Counted from the first letter of the stretch, positions 1 through 6,985 are shown. The stretch: 7,800 nt of DNA from an uncultured Georgenia sp. (GCF_937958535.1 NZ_CALGNQ010000101.1:1-7800); one strand, 5' to 3'. Notes: generated by a model from the sequence alone, not told the origin. A program made the numbers and translations.

Positions 1-683
1 TCGCCCTCCAGCAGGGCATCATGGCCACCTTCATGCCCAAGCCGCTCATCGACGCCCCCGGCTCGGGCATGCACACCCACTTCTCCCTCTTCGAGGGCGA
101 CACGAACGCCTTCTTCGACCCGGCGGGGGAGTACCAGCTCTCCGCCACCGCCCGCTCCTTCATCGCCGGGCTGCTCCACCACGCCGCCGAGATCACCGCC
201 GTGACCAACCAGTACGTCAACTCCTACAAGCGGCTGTGGGGCGGCCTGGAGGCCCCGAGCTACGTGTGCTGGGGGCACAACAACCGCTCCGCGCTCGTCC
301 GCGTGCCGATGCACAAGCCCGACAAGGGGCAGTCCACCCGCGCCGAGTACCGGGCCATCGACTCCGCCGCCAACCCCTACCTCGCCTACGCCGTCCTCAT
401 CGCCGCCGGGCTCAAGGGCGTGGAGGAGGGCTACGAGCTGCCCGACGGCGCGGAGGACAACGTGTGGGCGCTGTCCGACGCCGAGCGCAAGGCGATGGGC
501 ATCAAGCCGCTGCCGGGCAGCCTGGAACAGGCCGTGGAGGCGATGGAGTCCTCCGAGCTCGTCGCCGAGACCCTCGGGGAGGACGTCTTCGAGTTCTTCG
601 TGCGCAACAAGCACCAGGAGTGGACCGAGTACCGCGCCCAGGTCACCCCCTACGAGCTGCGCAGCCTGCTGCCCGGGATCTGA
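1..683 (+). CDS. glnA2: Type I-alpha glutamine synthetase GlnA2, C-terminal part (5' end outside window)
   Basis: This is the last ~226 codons of a glutamine synthetase that enters from the left; roughly the N-terminal half (about 220 residues of a usual ~446) is missing. Visible signatures are the ATP-binding stretch MATFMPKP...GSGMHTHFS (codons 21-83), the substrate-binding segment NSYKRL...GHNNRSALVRVP, and RAEYRAIDSAANPYLAY. In type I-beta enzymes the adenylylated tyrosine sits in a LYxLPPEE motif. Here the aligned segment reads NVWALSDAER, with Trp at codon 465-467, so this paralogue should not be adenylylated. That, with position directly before glnE, points to actinobacterial GlnA2. 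The family ligates ammonia to glutamate, but some actinobacterial GlnA2 proteins are reported to glutamylate polyamines, so the true substrate is open. The reading frame is open from base 3 to the TGA, and glnE follows after 5 nt. Confidence 0.93.
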   Translation, partial: ALQQGIMATFMPKPLIDAPGSGMHTHFSLFEGDTNAFFDPAGEYQLSATARSFIAGLLHHAAEITAVTNQYVNSYKRLWGGLEAPSYVCWGHNNRSALVRVPMHKPDKGQSTRAEYRAIDSAANPYLAYAVLIAAGLKGVEEGYELPDGAEDNVWALSDAERKAMGIKPLPGSLEQAVEAMESSELVAETLGEDVFEFFVRNKHQEWTEYRAQVTPYELRSLLPGI

Positions 684-690
684 TCCCGGT
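672..690 (+). promoter_or_regulatory. Palindrome spanning the glnA2 stop and glnE start
   Basis: Bases 673-689 read CCGGGATCTGATCCCGG, a perfect palindrome of 8-nt arms around T681. As RNA it would form a 7-bp stem with a CUG loop. The stem-loop contains the glnA2 TGA (681-683) and ends on the first base of the glnE GTG (689). It could hide the glnE start until a ribosome finishing glnA2 opens it, or act as a partial transcription pause. The pairing is seen directly; the function is inferred. There is no following T-run, so a classic terminator is unlikely. Confidence 0.5.
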
Positions 691-3600
691 GCGTGCCACG
701 CCCACCCAGGAGCTGTTCCGCCTCGGGTTCACCGACCCGCGCCGGGCCGCCGGGCTGCTGGCCGACCCGGTGCTCACCGGGCCGGCCGAGCGAGCCGCAG
801 AGGCGGGGGCGCCGCTGCCCGAGGCACTGGCCGAGGCCGCCGACCCGGACCTCGCGCTGCTCACCGTGGTCCGGCTGCTCGAGGCGTGGCACGAGCGCGG
901 GGGCGGGGCGGTGGACCTGCCCGCGCTGCTCGCCACGGACAGCGCCCACCGCCGCCGGCTGCTCGCCGTCGTCGGCGCCTCCACCGCGCTGGGGGACATG
1001 CTCGTCGCGCGGCCCGAGGACGTCGCGCTGCTTTCCGACGAGGAGATCGACGACATCCTCGCCCTCACCCCGCAGGACGAGCGGGCCCGCGCGCTGGCCG
1101 CCGTGGGCGCGGACCCCGAGGCCGAGGTCCCGGTCGCCACGGTGACCGGGACCGCCGGGGTGGAGGCGCTGCGGCGCGCCTACCGGCGCCGGCTGGTTCA
1201 GGTCGCCGCCGCGGACCTCACCAGCCCCGACCCGCTGGCCGCCTTCCCGGAGGTCGCCGCCGCGCTGTCCGACCTCGCCGCGGCGGCCCTCGACGCCGCG
1301 CTTGCCGTCGCCCGGGCCGACCTGCCCGACCACGGCCGCGGTGTGCGGCTCGCCGTCATCGGCATGGGCAAGACCGGGGGGCGGGAGCTCAACTACATCT
1401 CCGACGTCGACGTCGTCCACGTCGCCGCCGCGGAGGAGGGCGTGGCGGAGGAGACGGCGCTGGCCGTCGCCACCCGCCTGGCCGGGGCCCTGGCCCGCAA
1501 CGTCGCCGGTGCGGTGGGGACGGAGCCGCCGCTGTGGCCGGTGGACGTCAACCTGCGGCCGGAGGGCAAGGACGGCCCGCTCGTGCGGACCGTGGCCTCC
1601 TACGTCGCCTACTACGAACGGTGGGCCCAGACCTGGGAGTTCCAGGCGCTGCTCAAGGCCCGACCGGTGGCGGGGGACGCCGCGCTCGGGGCGGAGTACG
1701 TCGCCGCCGTCGAGCCCTTCGTGTGGTCCGCGGTGGAGCGGGAGAACTTCGTCGAGGACTCCCAGGCGATGCGACGCCGGGTCGAGGACACCATCCCGGC
1801 GGCCGAGGCGGAGCGCCAGCTCAAGCTCGGCCGCGGCGGGCTGCGCGACGTGGAGTTCACCGTCCAGCTGCTGCAGCTGGTCCACGGCCGCACCGAGCCG
1901 TCCATCCGGGTGGCCGGCACCCTGGAGGCCATCGACCGGCTTGCCGCCACCGGGTACATCGGGCGCGACCCGGCCGCCCGGCTGGACGAGTGCTACCGCT
2001 TCCTGCGGGTGCTCGAGCACCGGATGCAGCTGCACCGGCTGCGCCGCACCCACGTCATCCCCACACGGGAGGCCGACCTGCGGCGGCTGGCGCGGGCGCT
2101 GCCCGGCGGTCCGGCCGCCGACGCCGAGACCCTGGAGCAGCGGCTGCGTGCGGTGCGGCGGGAGGTGCGCGCGCTGCACGAGGACATCTTCTACCGGCCG
2201 ATGCTGCCGCTCATCGCCCGGCTCAGCCCGGAGGACGCCCGGCTGCGCCCCGAGGCCGTGCGGGCGCGGCTCGCGGCCATCGGCTACCGCGATCCGGCGG
2301 GGGCGGTGCGCCACCTCGACGTGCTGACCGCGGGCGTCTCCCGCACGGCGGCGATCCAGCGGCAGATCCTGCCGGCCATGCTCGGCATGTTCGCCCACGG
2401 GCCCGACCCCGACGGCGGCCTGCTCGCCTTCCGCAAGGTCTCCGAGCGGCTCGGCAGCACGCACTGGTACCTCCAGACGCTGCGCGACTCCGGCCTGGCC
2501 GCCCCGCGGCTGAGCTACCTGCTCGCGACGAGCCGGTACGTCGCCGACGGGCTGGAGGCGCTGCCGGAGGCCGCCGCCTGGCTGGGGGAGGACGAGGCGC
2601 TGCAGCCGCGGACCCCCGAGCAGCTCGCGCGGGAGGCAGCGGCGCTGGTCGCCCGGCGCCCCGACCCGGTGGAGGCGGTGCGCGCGGTACGCTACCTGCG
2701 GCGCCGCGAGCTGCTCCGCGCGGCCATCGGGGACGTGCTCGACGGCGTCACCGACGACCGGGACCGGGCGGTGCTCACCGTGGCCGCCGACCAGGCGCTG
2801 ACGACGGCGCTGGAGGTGGCGCTGCGTCGCGCTGCCGCCGAGCACGGCCACGACGTCCCGCCCGTCCGGTTCGGCATCGTGGCCATGGGCCGCCTCGGCG
2901 GGGAGGAGATGGGCTACGGCTCCGACGCCGACGTGCTCTTCGTCCACGAGCCCCTGCCCGGGGTGGCCGAGGAGGACGCCCAGGCCTTCGCCGTCGTCGT
3001 CGCCGGCCACGTGCGCTCGCTGCTCGGCGACCCCGGCCCGGAGCCGCCGCTGCCGGTGGACGCGGCGCTGCGGCCGGAGGGCCGCAACGGGCCGATCGTC
3101 CGTTCGCTGGACTCCTACGCCCGGTACTATCAGCGGTGGGCCGAGCCCTGGGAGCGGCAGGCGTTGCTGCGTGCGCGGCCGGTGGCGGGGGACGCCGACC
3201 TGCTGGAGCGGTTCGTCGCGCTCGTCGACCCGTTCCGCTACCCCCAGGACGGTCTGGACGAGCGTGAGCTGCGCGAGCTGCGGCGGGTCAAGGCGCGGGT
3301 GGAGTCGGAGCGGATGCCGCGGGGGGTGCCGGCGAACCGCCAGCTCAAGCTGGGCCGAGGCGGGCTGGCCGACGTCGAGTGGACCGCCCAGTTGCTCCAA
3401 CTGCAGCACGCCGGCCGGGTGCCCGAGCTGCGGACGGCACGGACCGTCGACGCACTCCACGCCGCCCGGGAGGCCGGCGTGCTCGGGCGGTCCGACGCCG
3501 AGCGGCTGGTCACCGCGTGGACGTTGGCGGCGCGGATCCGCGCGGCGATCGCCTTGGCGAGCGGCCGCGTGACGGGTGCCCGGGTGGACGTCGTGCCGCA

Positions 3601-3733
3601 CGACCCCGTCCAGCTCACCGCCGTCTCCCGGCTGCTCGGCTACGGCCCGGGGGAGGCCGCCGACCTGGAGGAGGACTACCTGCGGGCGGCGCGGCGGGCC
3701 CGGGCCGTCGTGGAGCGGGTGTTCTTCGGCTGA
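689..3733 (+). CDS. glnE: Bifunctional [glutamine synthetase] adenylyltransferase / adenylyl-removing enzyme GlnE
   Basis: This 1014-residue cytoplasmic enzyme attaches AMP to, or removes it from, a tyrosine of type I-beta glutamine synthetase, inactivating or reactivating it; in the family, PII protein and glutamine set the direction. Two homologous nucleotidyltransferase halves are visible. The N-terminal (deadenylylating) half has GMGKTGGRELN-x2-SDVD (residues 225-241, D239/D241), NLRPEG (288-293) and KLGRGGLRDVEF (379-390). The C-terminal (adenylylating) half has AMGRLGGEEMGYGSDAD (732-748, D746/D748), ALRPEG (793-798) and KLGRGGLADVEW (887-898). Both acid pairs are intact, so both activities are expected. 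The GTG at 689 is chosen because the family N-terminus (LFRLGFTDPRRAA) begins about ten residues later and no other good start is near. No clear Shine-Dalgarno is seen, so translation is probably coupled to glnA2. Its likely target, GlnA1, is encoded in this window. Confidence 0.96.
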   Translation: MRATPTQELFRLGFTDPRRAAGLLADPVLTGPAERAAEAGAPLPEALAEAADPDLALLTVVRLLEAWHERGGGAVDLPALLATDSAHRRRLLAVVGASTALGDMLVARPEDVALLSDEEIDDILALTPQDERARALAAVGADPEAEVPVATVTGTAGVEALRRAYRRRLVQVAAADLTSPDPLAAFPEVAAALSDLAAAALDAALAVARADLPDHGRGVRLAVIGMGKTGGRELNYISDVDVVHVAAAEEGVAEETALAVATRLAGALARNVAGAVGTEPPLWPVDVNLRPEGKDGPLVRTVASYVAYYERWAQTWEFQALLKARPVAGDAALGAEYVAAVEPFVWSAVERENFVEDSQAMRRRVEDTIPAAEAERQLKLGRGGLRDVEFTVQLLQLVHGRTEPSIRVAGTLEAIDRLAATGYIGRDPAARLDECYRFLRVLEHRMQLHRLRRTHVIPTREADLRRLARALPGGPAADAETLEQRLRAVRREVRALHEDIFYRPMLPLIARLSPEDARLRPEAVRARLAAIGYRDPAGAVRHLDVLTAGVSRTAAIQRQILPAMLGMFAHGPDPDGGLLAFRKVSERLGSTHWYLQTLRDSGLAAPRLSYLLATSRYVADGLEALPEAAAWLGEDEALQPRTPEQLAREAAALVARRPDPVEAVRAVRYLRRRELLRAAIGDVLDGVTDDRDRAVLTVAADQALTTALEVALRRAAAEHGHDVPPVRFGIVAMGRLGGEEMGYGSDADVLFVHEPLPGVAEEDAQAFAVVVAGHVRSLLGDPGPEPPLPVDAALRPEGRNGPIVRSLDSYARYYQRWAEPWERQALLRARPVAGDADLLERFVALVDPFRYPQDGLDERELRELRRVKARVESERMPRGVPANRQLKLGRGGLADVEWTAQLLQLQHAGRVPELRTARTVDALHAAREAGVLGRSDAERLVTAWTLAARIRAAIALASGRVTGARVDVVPHDPVQLTAVSRLLGYGPGEAADLEEDYLRAARRARAVVERVFFG

Positions 3734-3740
3734 GCGCCGG

Positions 3741-4181
3741 TCAGCTCCACTCGACGAGGCGGCCGGCGTGGCGCACCAGCTCGTCGAGCACCGTGAGGTC
3801 GACGTCGTCAGCGGAGGCGAAGGAGATGCTCGCCGACCCGACCTTCGTCCGGCCGAGCCGCTGACCGTAGGACTTGGCGAGGTAGATGCCGTCCTCGGCG
3901 GCGTTGACGTACAGGCTGAGATGGCGCCGCTGCCTGGCCAGCCCGACGAGGAACCACTCGACGTCCTTCCTGCGCGGCCGCGGCTGCACGATGTGGCCGT
4001 AGCCGATGATCGACTGCTCGGTCCCACCCCAGAAGACGCCCTGCCACAGCACCCGGGACGCGCCGGGCAGCGCGCCGGTGATGACGGCGTCGAGCCGTGC
4101 CAGCGAGCCGTCGGGGTCGTCGGCGGAGAGGAACGCGTCGACGGAGGCAGTGGTGGGGCGCATCGATGAGGAGTCGCTCAT
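3741..4181 (-). CDS. DUF1801 (YdhG-like) domain protein of unknown function
   Basis: A 146-residue soluble protein with no signal peptide or membrane segment. Residues ~10-140 fit the DUF1801 fold: ASVDAFL near the N-terminus, a WQGVFWGG segment (46-53), IIGYGHI, then EWFLVGLARQRRHLSLYVN (75-93) and the C-terminal lysine/glycine stretch followed by DVDLTVLDELV (126-136). The biochemical role of this family is not established. The ATG at 4181 is preferred over the in-frame ATG at 4163, which has no initiation signal, and over upstream codons, which run into low-complexity repeat. A GAGGAG lies at 4195-4200 but 12 nt away; a TACGGT lies exactly 6 nt upstream, suggesting leaderless transcription. 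The gene converges on glnE with 7 nt between the stop codons. Confidence 0.8.
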   Translation of the reverse strand: MSDSSSMRPTTASVDAFLSADDPDGSLARLDAVITGALPGASRVLWQGVFWGGTEQSIIGYGHIVQPRPRRKDVEWFLVGLARQRRHLSLYVNAAEDGIYLAKSYGQRLGRTKVGSASISFASADDVDLTVLDELVRHAGRLVEWS

Positions 4182-4187
4182 CGGGGC

Positions 4188-4193
4188 ACCGTA
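4188..4193 (-). promoter_or_regulatory. Candidate -10 element (TACGGT) of a leaderless transcript
   Basis: On the minus strand TACGGT matches the actinobacterial TANNNT -10 consensus and is followed by 6 nt and then the ATG at 4181, the spacing typical of leaderless genes. No convincing -35 hexamer is visible at 17-18 nt upstream. The GAGGAG just upstream (4195-4200) would lie outside such a transcript; if transcription instead starts further upstream, that GAGGAG might act as a widely spaced ribosome binding site. Confidence 0.4.
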
Positions 4194-4209
4194 CTCCTCG
4201 CCGCTGACC

Positions 4210-4345
4210 GGTGCTGGGGTGCCGGATCCGCCCGGCTGCCCGCGGGGCACGGTGCCGGGCCGCCGGGCTGCCCGCGGGCCGCGGTGCCGGGGTGCCGGGC
4301 CTGCCCGGCTGCCCGCGGGCCGCGCTGCGGGGCCCGGCTGGGGGC
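4210..4345. repeat. GC-rich imperfect tandem repeat between divergent genes
   Basis: The octamer GGTGCCGG (first copy GGTGCTGG) appears at 4210, 4218, 4251, 4283 and 4291. Each long unit then carries a core close to CGGCTGCCCGCGGG followed by GC or CC, at about 4233-4247, 4264-4280 and 4306-4322. Unit spacing is 32-40 nt and the last unit decays into 4324-4345. The core holds the self-complementary GCCCGCGGGC. The block fills nearly the whole gap between the DUF1801 start and the histidine phosphatase start. It is open in several frames only because it is so GC-rich; the encoded peptides are low-complexity Pro/Gly/Ala/Arg and I do not call it coding. Confidence 0.75.
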
Positions 4346-5026
4346 ATGCGTCTCACCCCCATCCGTCATGGCCAGACGAGCTCCAACGTCGCCGACCTCC
4401 TCGACACCGCGGAGCCGGGGGCCGACCTCACCGACCTCGGACGGCAGCAGGCCTCCGCGGTCCCGCGCAGCCTGGCGGATGAGGACATCGACGTCGTCTA
4501 CGCCTCCACCCTCGTGCGCACGCAGCAGACCGCGGAGCCGCTCGTCGCCGAGCGGGGGCTGGAGCTGCGGGTGCGCGACGGCGTGCGGGAGGTCCGCGCC
4601 GGCGACCTGGAGATGCGCGGGGACGAGGCGGCGATCCGCGCCTACGTCGGCACCATCTTCAGCTGGGCCCAGGACCCCCGCCGCCGTGTCCCCGGCGGCG
4701 AGAACGGGCTGGAGGTGTGGCAGCGTTACGACGACGTCATCGCCGAGGCGTACGCCGACGGTGTCGAGACCGCCGTCGTCTTCAGCCACGGGGCGGTGAT
4801 CCGCTCGTGGACCGCGGTCCGGGCGGAGAACGTCAGCGTCGAGCACGCGGCGTACAACCCGATCAGCAACACCGGTGCCGTCGTGCTCGAGGGCAGCCCC
4901 CGCGAGGGCTGGTGGGCCCACCTGTGGGAGGGGCGCCCCCTCGGCGGGGACCGGGTCGCGGCCCCGCAGGCGGACGGGCCGGCGGCCGAGGAGGCCCCGG
5001 CCGAGGCTGTGCCGAGCGAGCGCTGA
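4346..5026 (+). CDS. Histidine phosphatase superfamily (branch 1) protein
   Basis: A 226-residue soluble phosphatase-like protein. The catalytic motif is at the very N-terminus, LTPIRHGQT (3-11), with H8 as the expected phosphohistidine and R7 beside it. R58 in STLVRTQQTAEPL, the likely proton donor E82 in VREVRAGDLE, and H148 in VVFSHGAVIRSW complete the active site, so it should be active. The substrate cannot be read from sequence; the superfamily includes phosphoglycerate mutase-like and broad acid phosphatases. Residues ~203-226 form an Ala/Pro/Glu-rich tail, probably disordered. The ATG at 4346 is chosen because the first beta-strand starts at once; an in-frame upstream extension to 4211 would translate the tandem repeat. 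No good ribosome binding site is seen: GGGGG is only 1 nt from the ATG. The metallophosphoesterase gene follows after 20 nt, likely as one operon. Confidence 0.87.
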   Translation: MRLTPIRHGQTSSNVADLLDTAEPGADLTDLGRQQASAVPRSLADEDIDVVYASTLVRTQQTAEPLVAERGLELRVRDGVREVRAGDLEMRGDEAAIRAYVGTIFSWAQDPRRRVPGGENGLEVWQRYDDVIAEAYADGVETAVVFSHGAVIRSWTAVRAENVSVEHAAYNPISNTGAVVLEGSPREGWWAHLWEGRPLGGDRVAAPQADGPAAEEAPAEAVPSER

Positions 5027-5037
5027 GCGGACGCGCC

Positions 5038-5042
5038 AGGGG
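5038..5042 (+). promoter_or_regulatory. Ribosome binding site of the metallophosphoesterase gene
   Basis: AGGGG lies 4 nt before the GTG at 5047, within the 20-nt gap after the preceding stop. It is modest and close, but it supports this GTG, which also places the DTH metal motif at residues 9-11 as usual for the family. Confidence 0.45.
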
Positions 5043-5046
5043 CCCC

Positions 5047-5547
5047 GTGACCCGCGTCCTCCTGCTCGCCGACACCCACGTCCCGGTCCGCGCGCGGGCG
5101 CTGCCGGAGCAGGTGTGGCGGGAGGTGGCGCGCGCGGACCTCGTCGTCCACGCGGGGGACTGGGTCGTGCCCGCCCTCCTCGACGAGCTGGAGGAGCGGT
5201 CCGTCGCCCTGCTCGCCTGCTGGGGCAACAACGACGGCGCCGAGCTGCGCCGCCGGCTTCCCGAGGTCGCTCGCGCCGAGGTCGGGGGCGTGCGGATCGC
5301 CGTCGTCCACGAGACCGGCGCGGCCCGCGGCCGGGAGGCCCGGATGCGGGCCGCGTTCCCGGAGACCGACCTGCTCGTGTTCGGGCACAGCCACATCCCG
5401 TGGGACACGACGTCCGAGGGCCTGCGGCTGCTCAACCCGGGCTCCCCGACCGACCGGCGACGTCAGCCCTACTGCACCTACGTCACACTCACCCTGGCCG
5501 CCGGGGAGGTGCGCGACGTCGAGCTGCACCGTCTGCCGCGCAGGTGA
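5047..5547 (+). CDS. YfcE/MJ0936-type metallophosphoesterase
   Basis: A 166-residue cytoplasmic calcineurin-like phosphoesterase, about the usual length for this compact family. Metal-binding motifs appear in order: D9-x-H11 (LLLADTH), G37-D38 (VVHAGDW), G60-N-N62-D63, H88 (AVVHET) and GHSH (113-116), followed by NPGS (130-133). The family hydrolyses phosphodiester or phosphomonoester bonds with two bound metal ions; the physiological substrate is unknown. GNND stands where GNCD or GNHD is common, and H88 is followed by Glu rather than the common Gly; metal ligands themselves are all present. The start is GTG at 5047, 20 nt after the histidine phosphatase stop, so the two phosphatases are probably co-transcribed. 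Its TGA directly abuts the glnA1 stop on the other strand. Confidence 0.88.
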   Translation: MTRVLLLADTHVPVRARALPEQVWREVARADLVVHAGDWVVPALLDELEERSVALLACWGNNDGAELRRRLPEVARAEVGGVRIAVVHETGAARGREARMRAAFPETDLLVFGHSHIPWDTTSEGLRLLNPGSPTDRRRQPYCTYVTLTLAAGEVRDVELHRLPRR

Positions 5548-6972
5548 CTACAGGTCGAAGTACATCTCGAACTCGTGCGGGTGGGGGCGCAGCCGCAGCG
5601 GGTCGATCTCGTTGGTCCGCTTGTACTCCACCCAGGTGGCGATGAGGTCGGGGGTGAACACGTCTCCCTCGGTGAGGAAGTCGTGGTCCTCCTCCAGCGC
5701 GGCGAGCGCACCGCTGAGGGAGTCGGGCACCTGCTCGATCTGGGCGTGCTCCTCGGGCGGCAGCTCGTAGAGGTCCTTGTCGATCGGCTCCGGCGGCTCG
5801 ATCCGGTTCTTGATGCCGTCCAGGCCGGCCATGAGCATCGCGGAGAACGCCAGGTAGGGGTTGGACGACGGGTCCGGCACGCGGAACTCGATGCGCTTGG
5901 CCTTGGGGGAGGTCCCGGTCACCGGGATGCGGATGCACGCCGAGCGGTTGCGTGCGGAGTAGACGAGGTTGACCGGCGCCTCGAAGCCAGGGACGAGGCG
6001 GTGGTAGGAGTTGACCGTCGGGTTGGTGAAGGCGAGCAGCGCCGGGGCGTGCCGGAGCAGGCCGCCGATGTACCAGCGGGCGATGTCCGACAGGCCGCCG
6101 TAGCCGCGCTCGTCGAAGAACAACGGCTTGCCGTCCTTCCACAGGCTCTGGTGCGAGTGCATCCCCGAGCCGTTGTCACCGAAGATCGGCTTCGGCATGA
6201 AGGTGGCCGTCTTGCCGTGGGCCCACGCGGTGTTCTTGATGATGTACTTGAACTTCATGACGTCGTCGGCGGCAGCGCGCAACGTGTCGAAGCGGTAGTT
6301 GATCTCCTGCTGACCGGCGGTGCCGACCTCGTGGTGGGCCCGCTCGACCTGCAGGCCGGCGCGCTGGAGCGTGGTGACCATCTCGTCGCGCAGGTCGGCC
6401 ATCTGGTCGTTGGGCGAGACCGGGAAGTACCCGCCCTTGTACCGCGTCTTGTAGCCGAGGTTCCCGCCGTCCTCCTCGCGGCCGGTGTTCCACGCGGCCT
6501 CGTTGGAGTTGATGAAGTAGAAGCTCGAGTGCTGGTTCGTGGCGAAGCGGATGTCGTCGAAGATGTAGAACTCCGCCTCGGCACCGAAGTAGGCGGTGTC
6601 GGCGATACCGGTGCTCCGGAGGTACGCCTCGGCCTTGGCAGCGATGTTGCGCGGGTCGCGCGAGTAGGCCTCGTCGGTGAACGGGTCGACGATCGAGAAG
6701 TTGACGACGAGCGTCTTCTCCTTGCGGAAGGGGTCGACGAAGGCGCTCGTGACGTCCGGGATGAGCTTCATGTCCGACTCGTGGATCGCCTGGAACCCAC
6801 GGATCGAGGACCCGTCGAACATCAGCCCGTCGGTGAAGGCGTCCTCGGTGAAGGCCTCGACGGGGATGTTGAAGTGCTGCATCACCCCGGGCAGGTCACA
6901 GAATCGCACGTCGACGAACTTGACGCCCTCCTCCCGGGTGAAGGCGATGGCCTCCTCGGCATTGCTGAACAT
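5548..6972 (-). CDS. glnA: Type I-beta glutamine synthetase GlnA1
   Basis: A complete 474-residue glutamine synthetase, forming the dodecamer that makes glutamine from glutamate, ammonia and ATP. Motifs in order: FCDLPGVMQHF near the N-terminus, DGSSIRGF with D53, AEAEF metal glutamates E132/E134, EVGTAGQQEINYRFDTL, KTATFMPKPIFGDNGSGMHSH with K261 and H272, NSYHRLVPGFEAPV, and RIEFRVPDPSSNPYLAF. The adenylylation motif KDLYELPPEE is intact with Y402 (codon at 5769-5767), making it the expected GlnE substrate. The ATG at 6972 is chosen over the in-frame ATG at 6990 because AGAGGAG sits 6 nt upstream of it and family members begin MFSNAEE. Transcription is probably GlnR-controlled through the operator at 7045-7082. 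The TAG stop touches the stop of the convergent metallophosphoesterase gene with no gap. Confidence 0.97.
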   Translation of the reverse strand: MFSNAEEAIAFTREEGVKFVDVRFCDLPGVMQHFNIPVEAFTEDAFTDGLMFDGSSIRGFQAIHESDMKLIPDVTSAFVDPFRKEKTLVVNFSIVDPFTDEAYSRDPRNIAAKAEAYLRSTGIADTAYFGAEAEFYIFDDIRFATNQHSSFYFINSNEAAWNTGREEDGGNLGYKTRYKGGYFPVSPNDQMADLRDEMVTTLQRAGLQVERAHHEVGTAGQQEINYRFDTLRAAADDVMKFKYIIKNTAWAHGKTATFMPKPIFGDNGSGMHSHQSLWKDGKPLFFDERGYGGLSDIARWYIGGLLRHAPALLAFTNPTVNSYHRLVPGFEAPVNLVYSARNRSACIRIPVTGTSPKAKRIEFRVPDPSSNPYLAFSAMLMAGLDGIKNRIEPPEPIDKDLYELPPEEHAQIEQVPDSLSGALAALEEDHDFLTEGDVFTPDLIATWVEYKRTNEIDPLRLRPHPHEFEMYFDL

Positions 6973-6978
6973 GCGGTG

Positions 6979-6985
6979 CTCCTCT
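6979..6985 (-). promoter_or_regulatory. Strong ribosome binding site of glnA1
   Basis: AGAGGAG on the minus strand is followed by a 6-nt spacer and the ATG at 6972. It decides the start, since the alternative in-frame ATG at 6990 lies upstream of it and has no such signal. It is the best ribosome binding site in the window, fitting a highly expressed gene. Confidence 0.8.

Noticed and set aside
236..688. Upstream extension of glnE into glnA2
   Set aside because: The extra 151 codons translate glnA2 out of frame and show no GlnE homology; the family N-terminus begins just after the GTG at 689.
886..3267. Long plus-strand open frame inside glnE in another frame
   Set aside because: It encodes almost only Arg, Gly, Ala and Pro, as expected from reading a 73%-type GC gene out of frame.
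650..4027. Open frame of over 1100 codons on the minus strand opposite glnE
   Set aside because: It is a GC-rich mirror of glnE: low-complexity Arg/Gly/Pro/His-rich product with no family motif, and it overlaps the fully conserved glnE.
4211..4345. N-terminal extension of the histidine phosphatase
   Set aside because: It would translate the tandem repeat as low-complexity peptide; the catalytic fold starts immediately at the ATG at 4346.
5548..5560. Shared bidirectional terminator between the metallophosphoesterase gene and glnA1
   Set aside because: No inverted repeat of useful length is present around the abutting stop codons.
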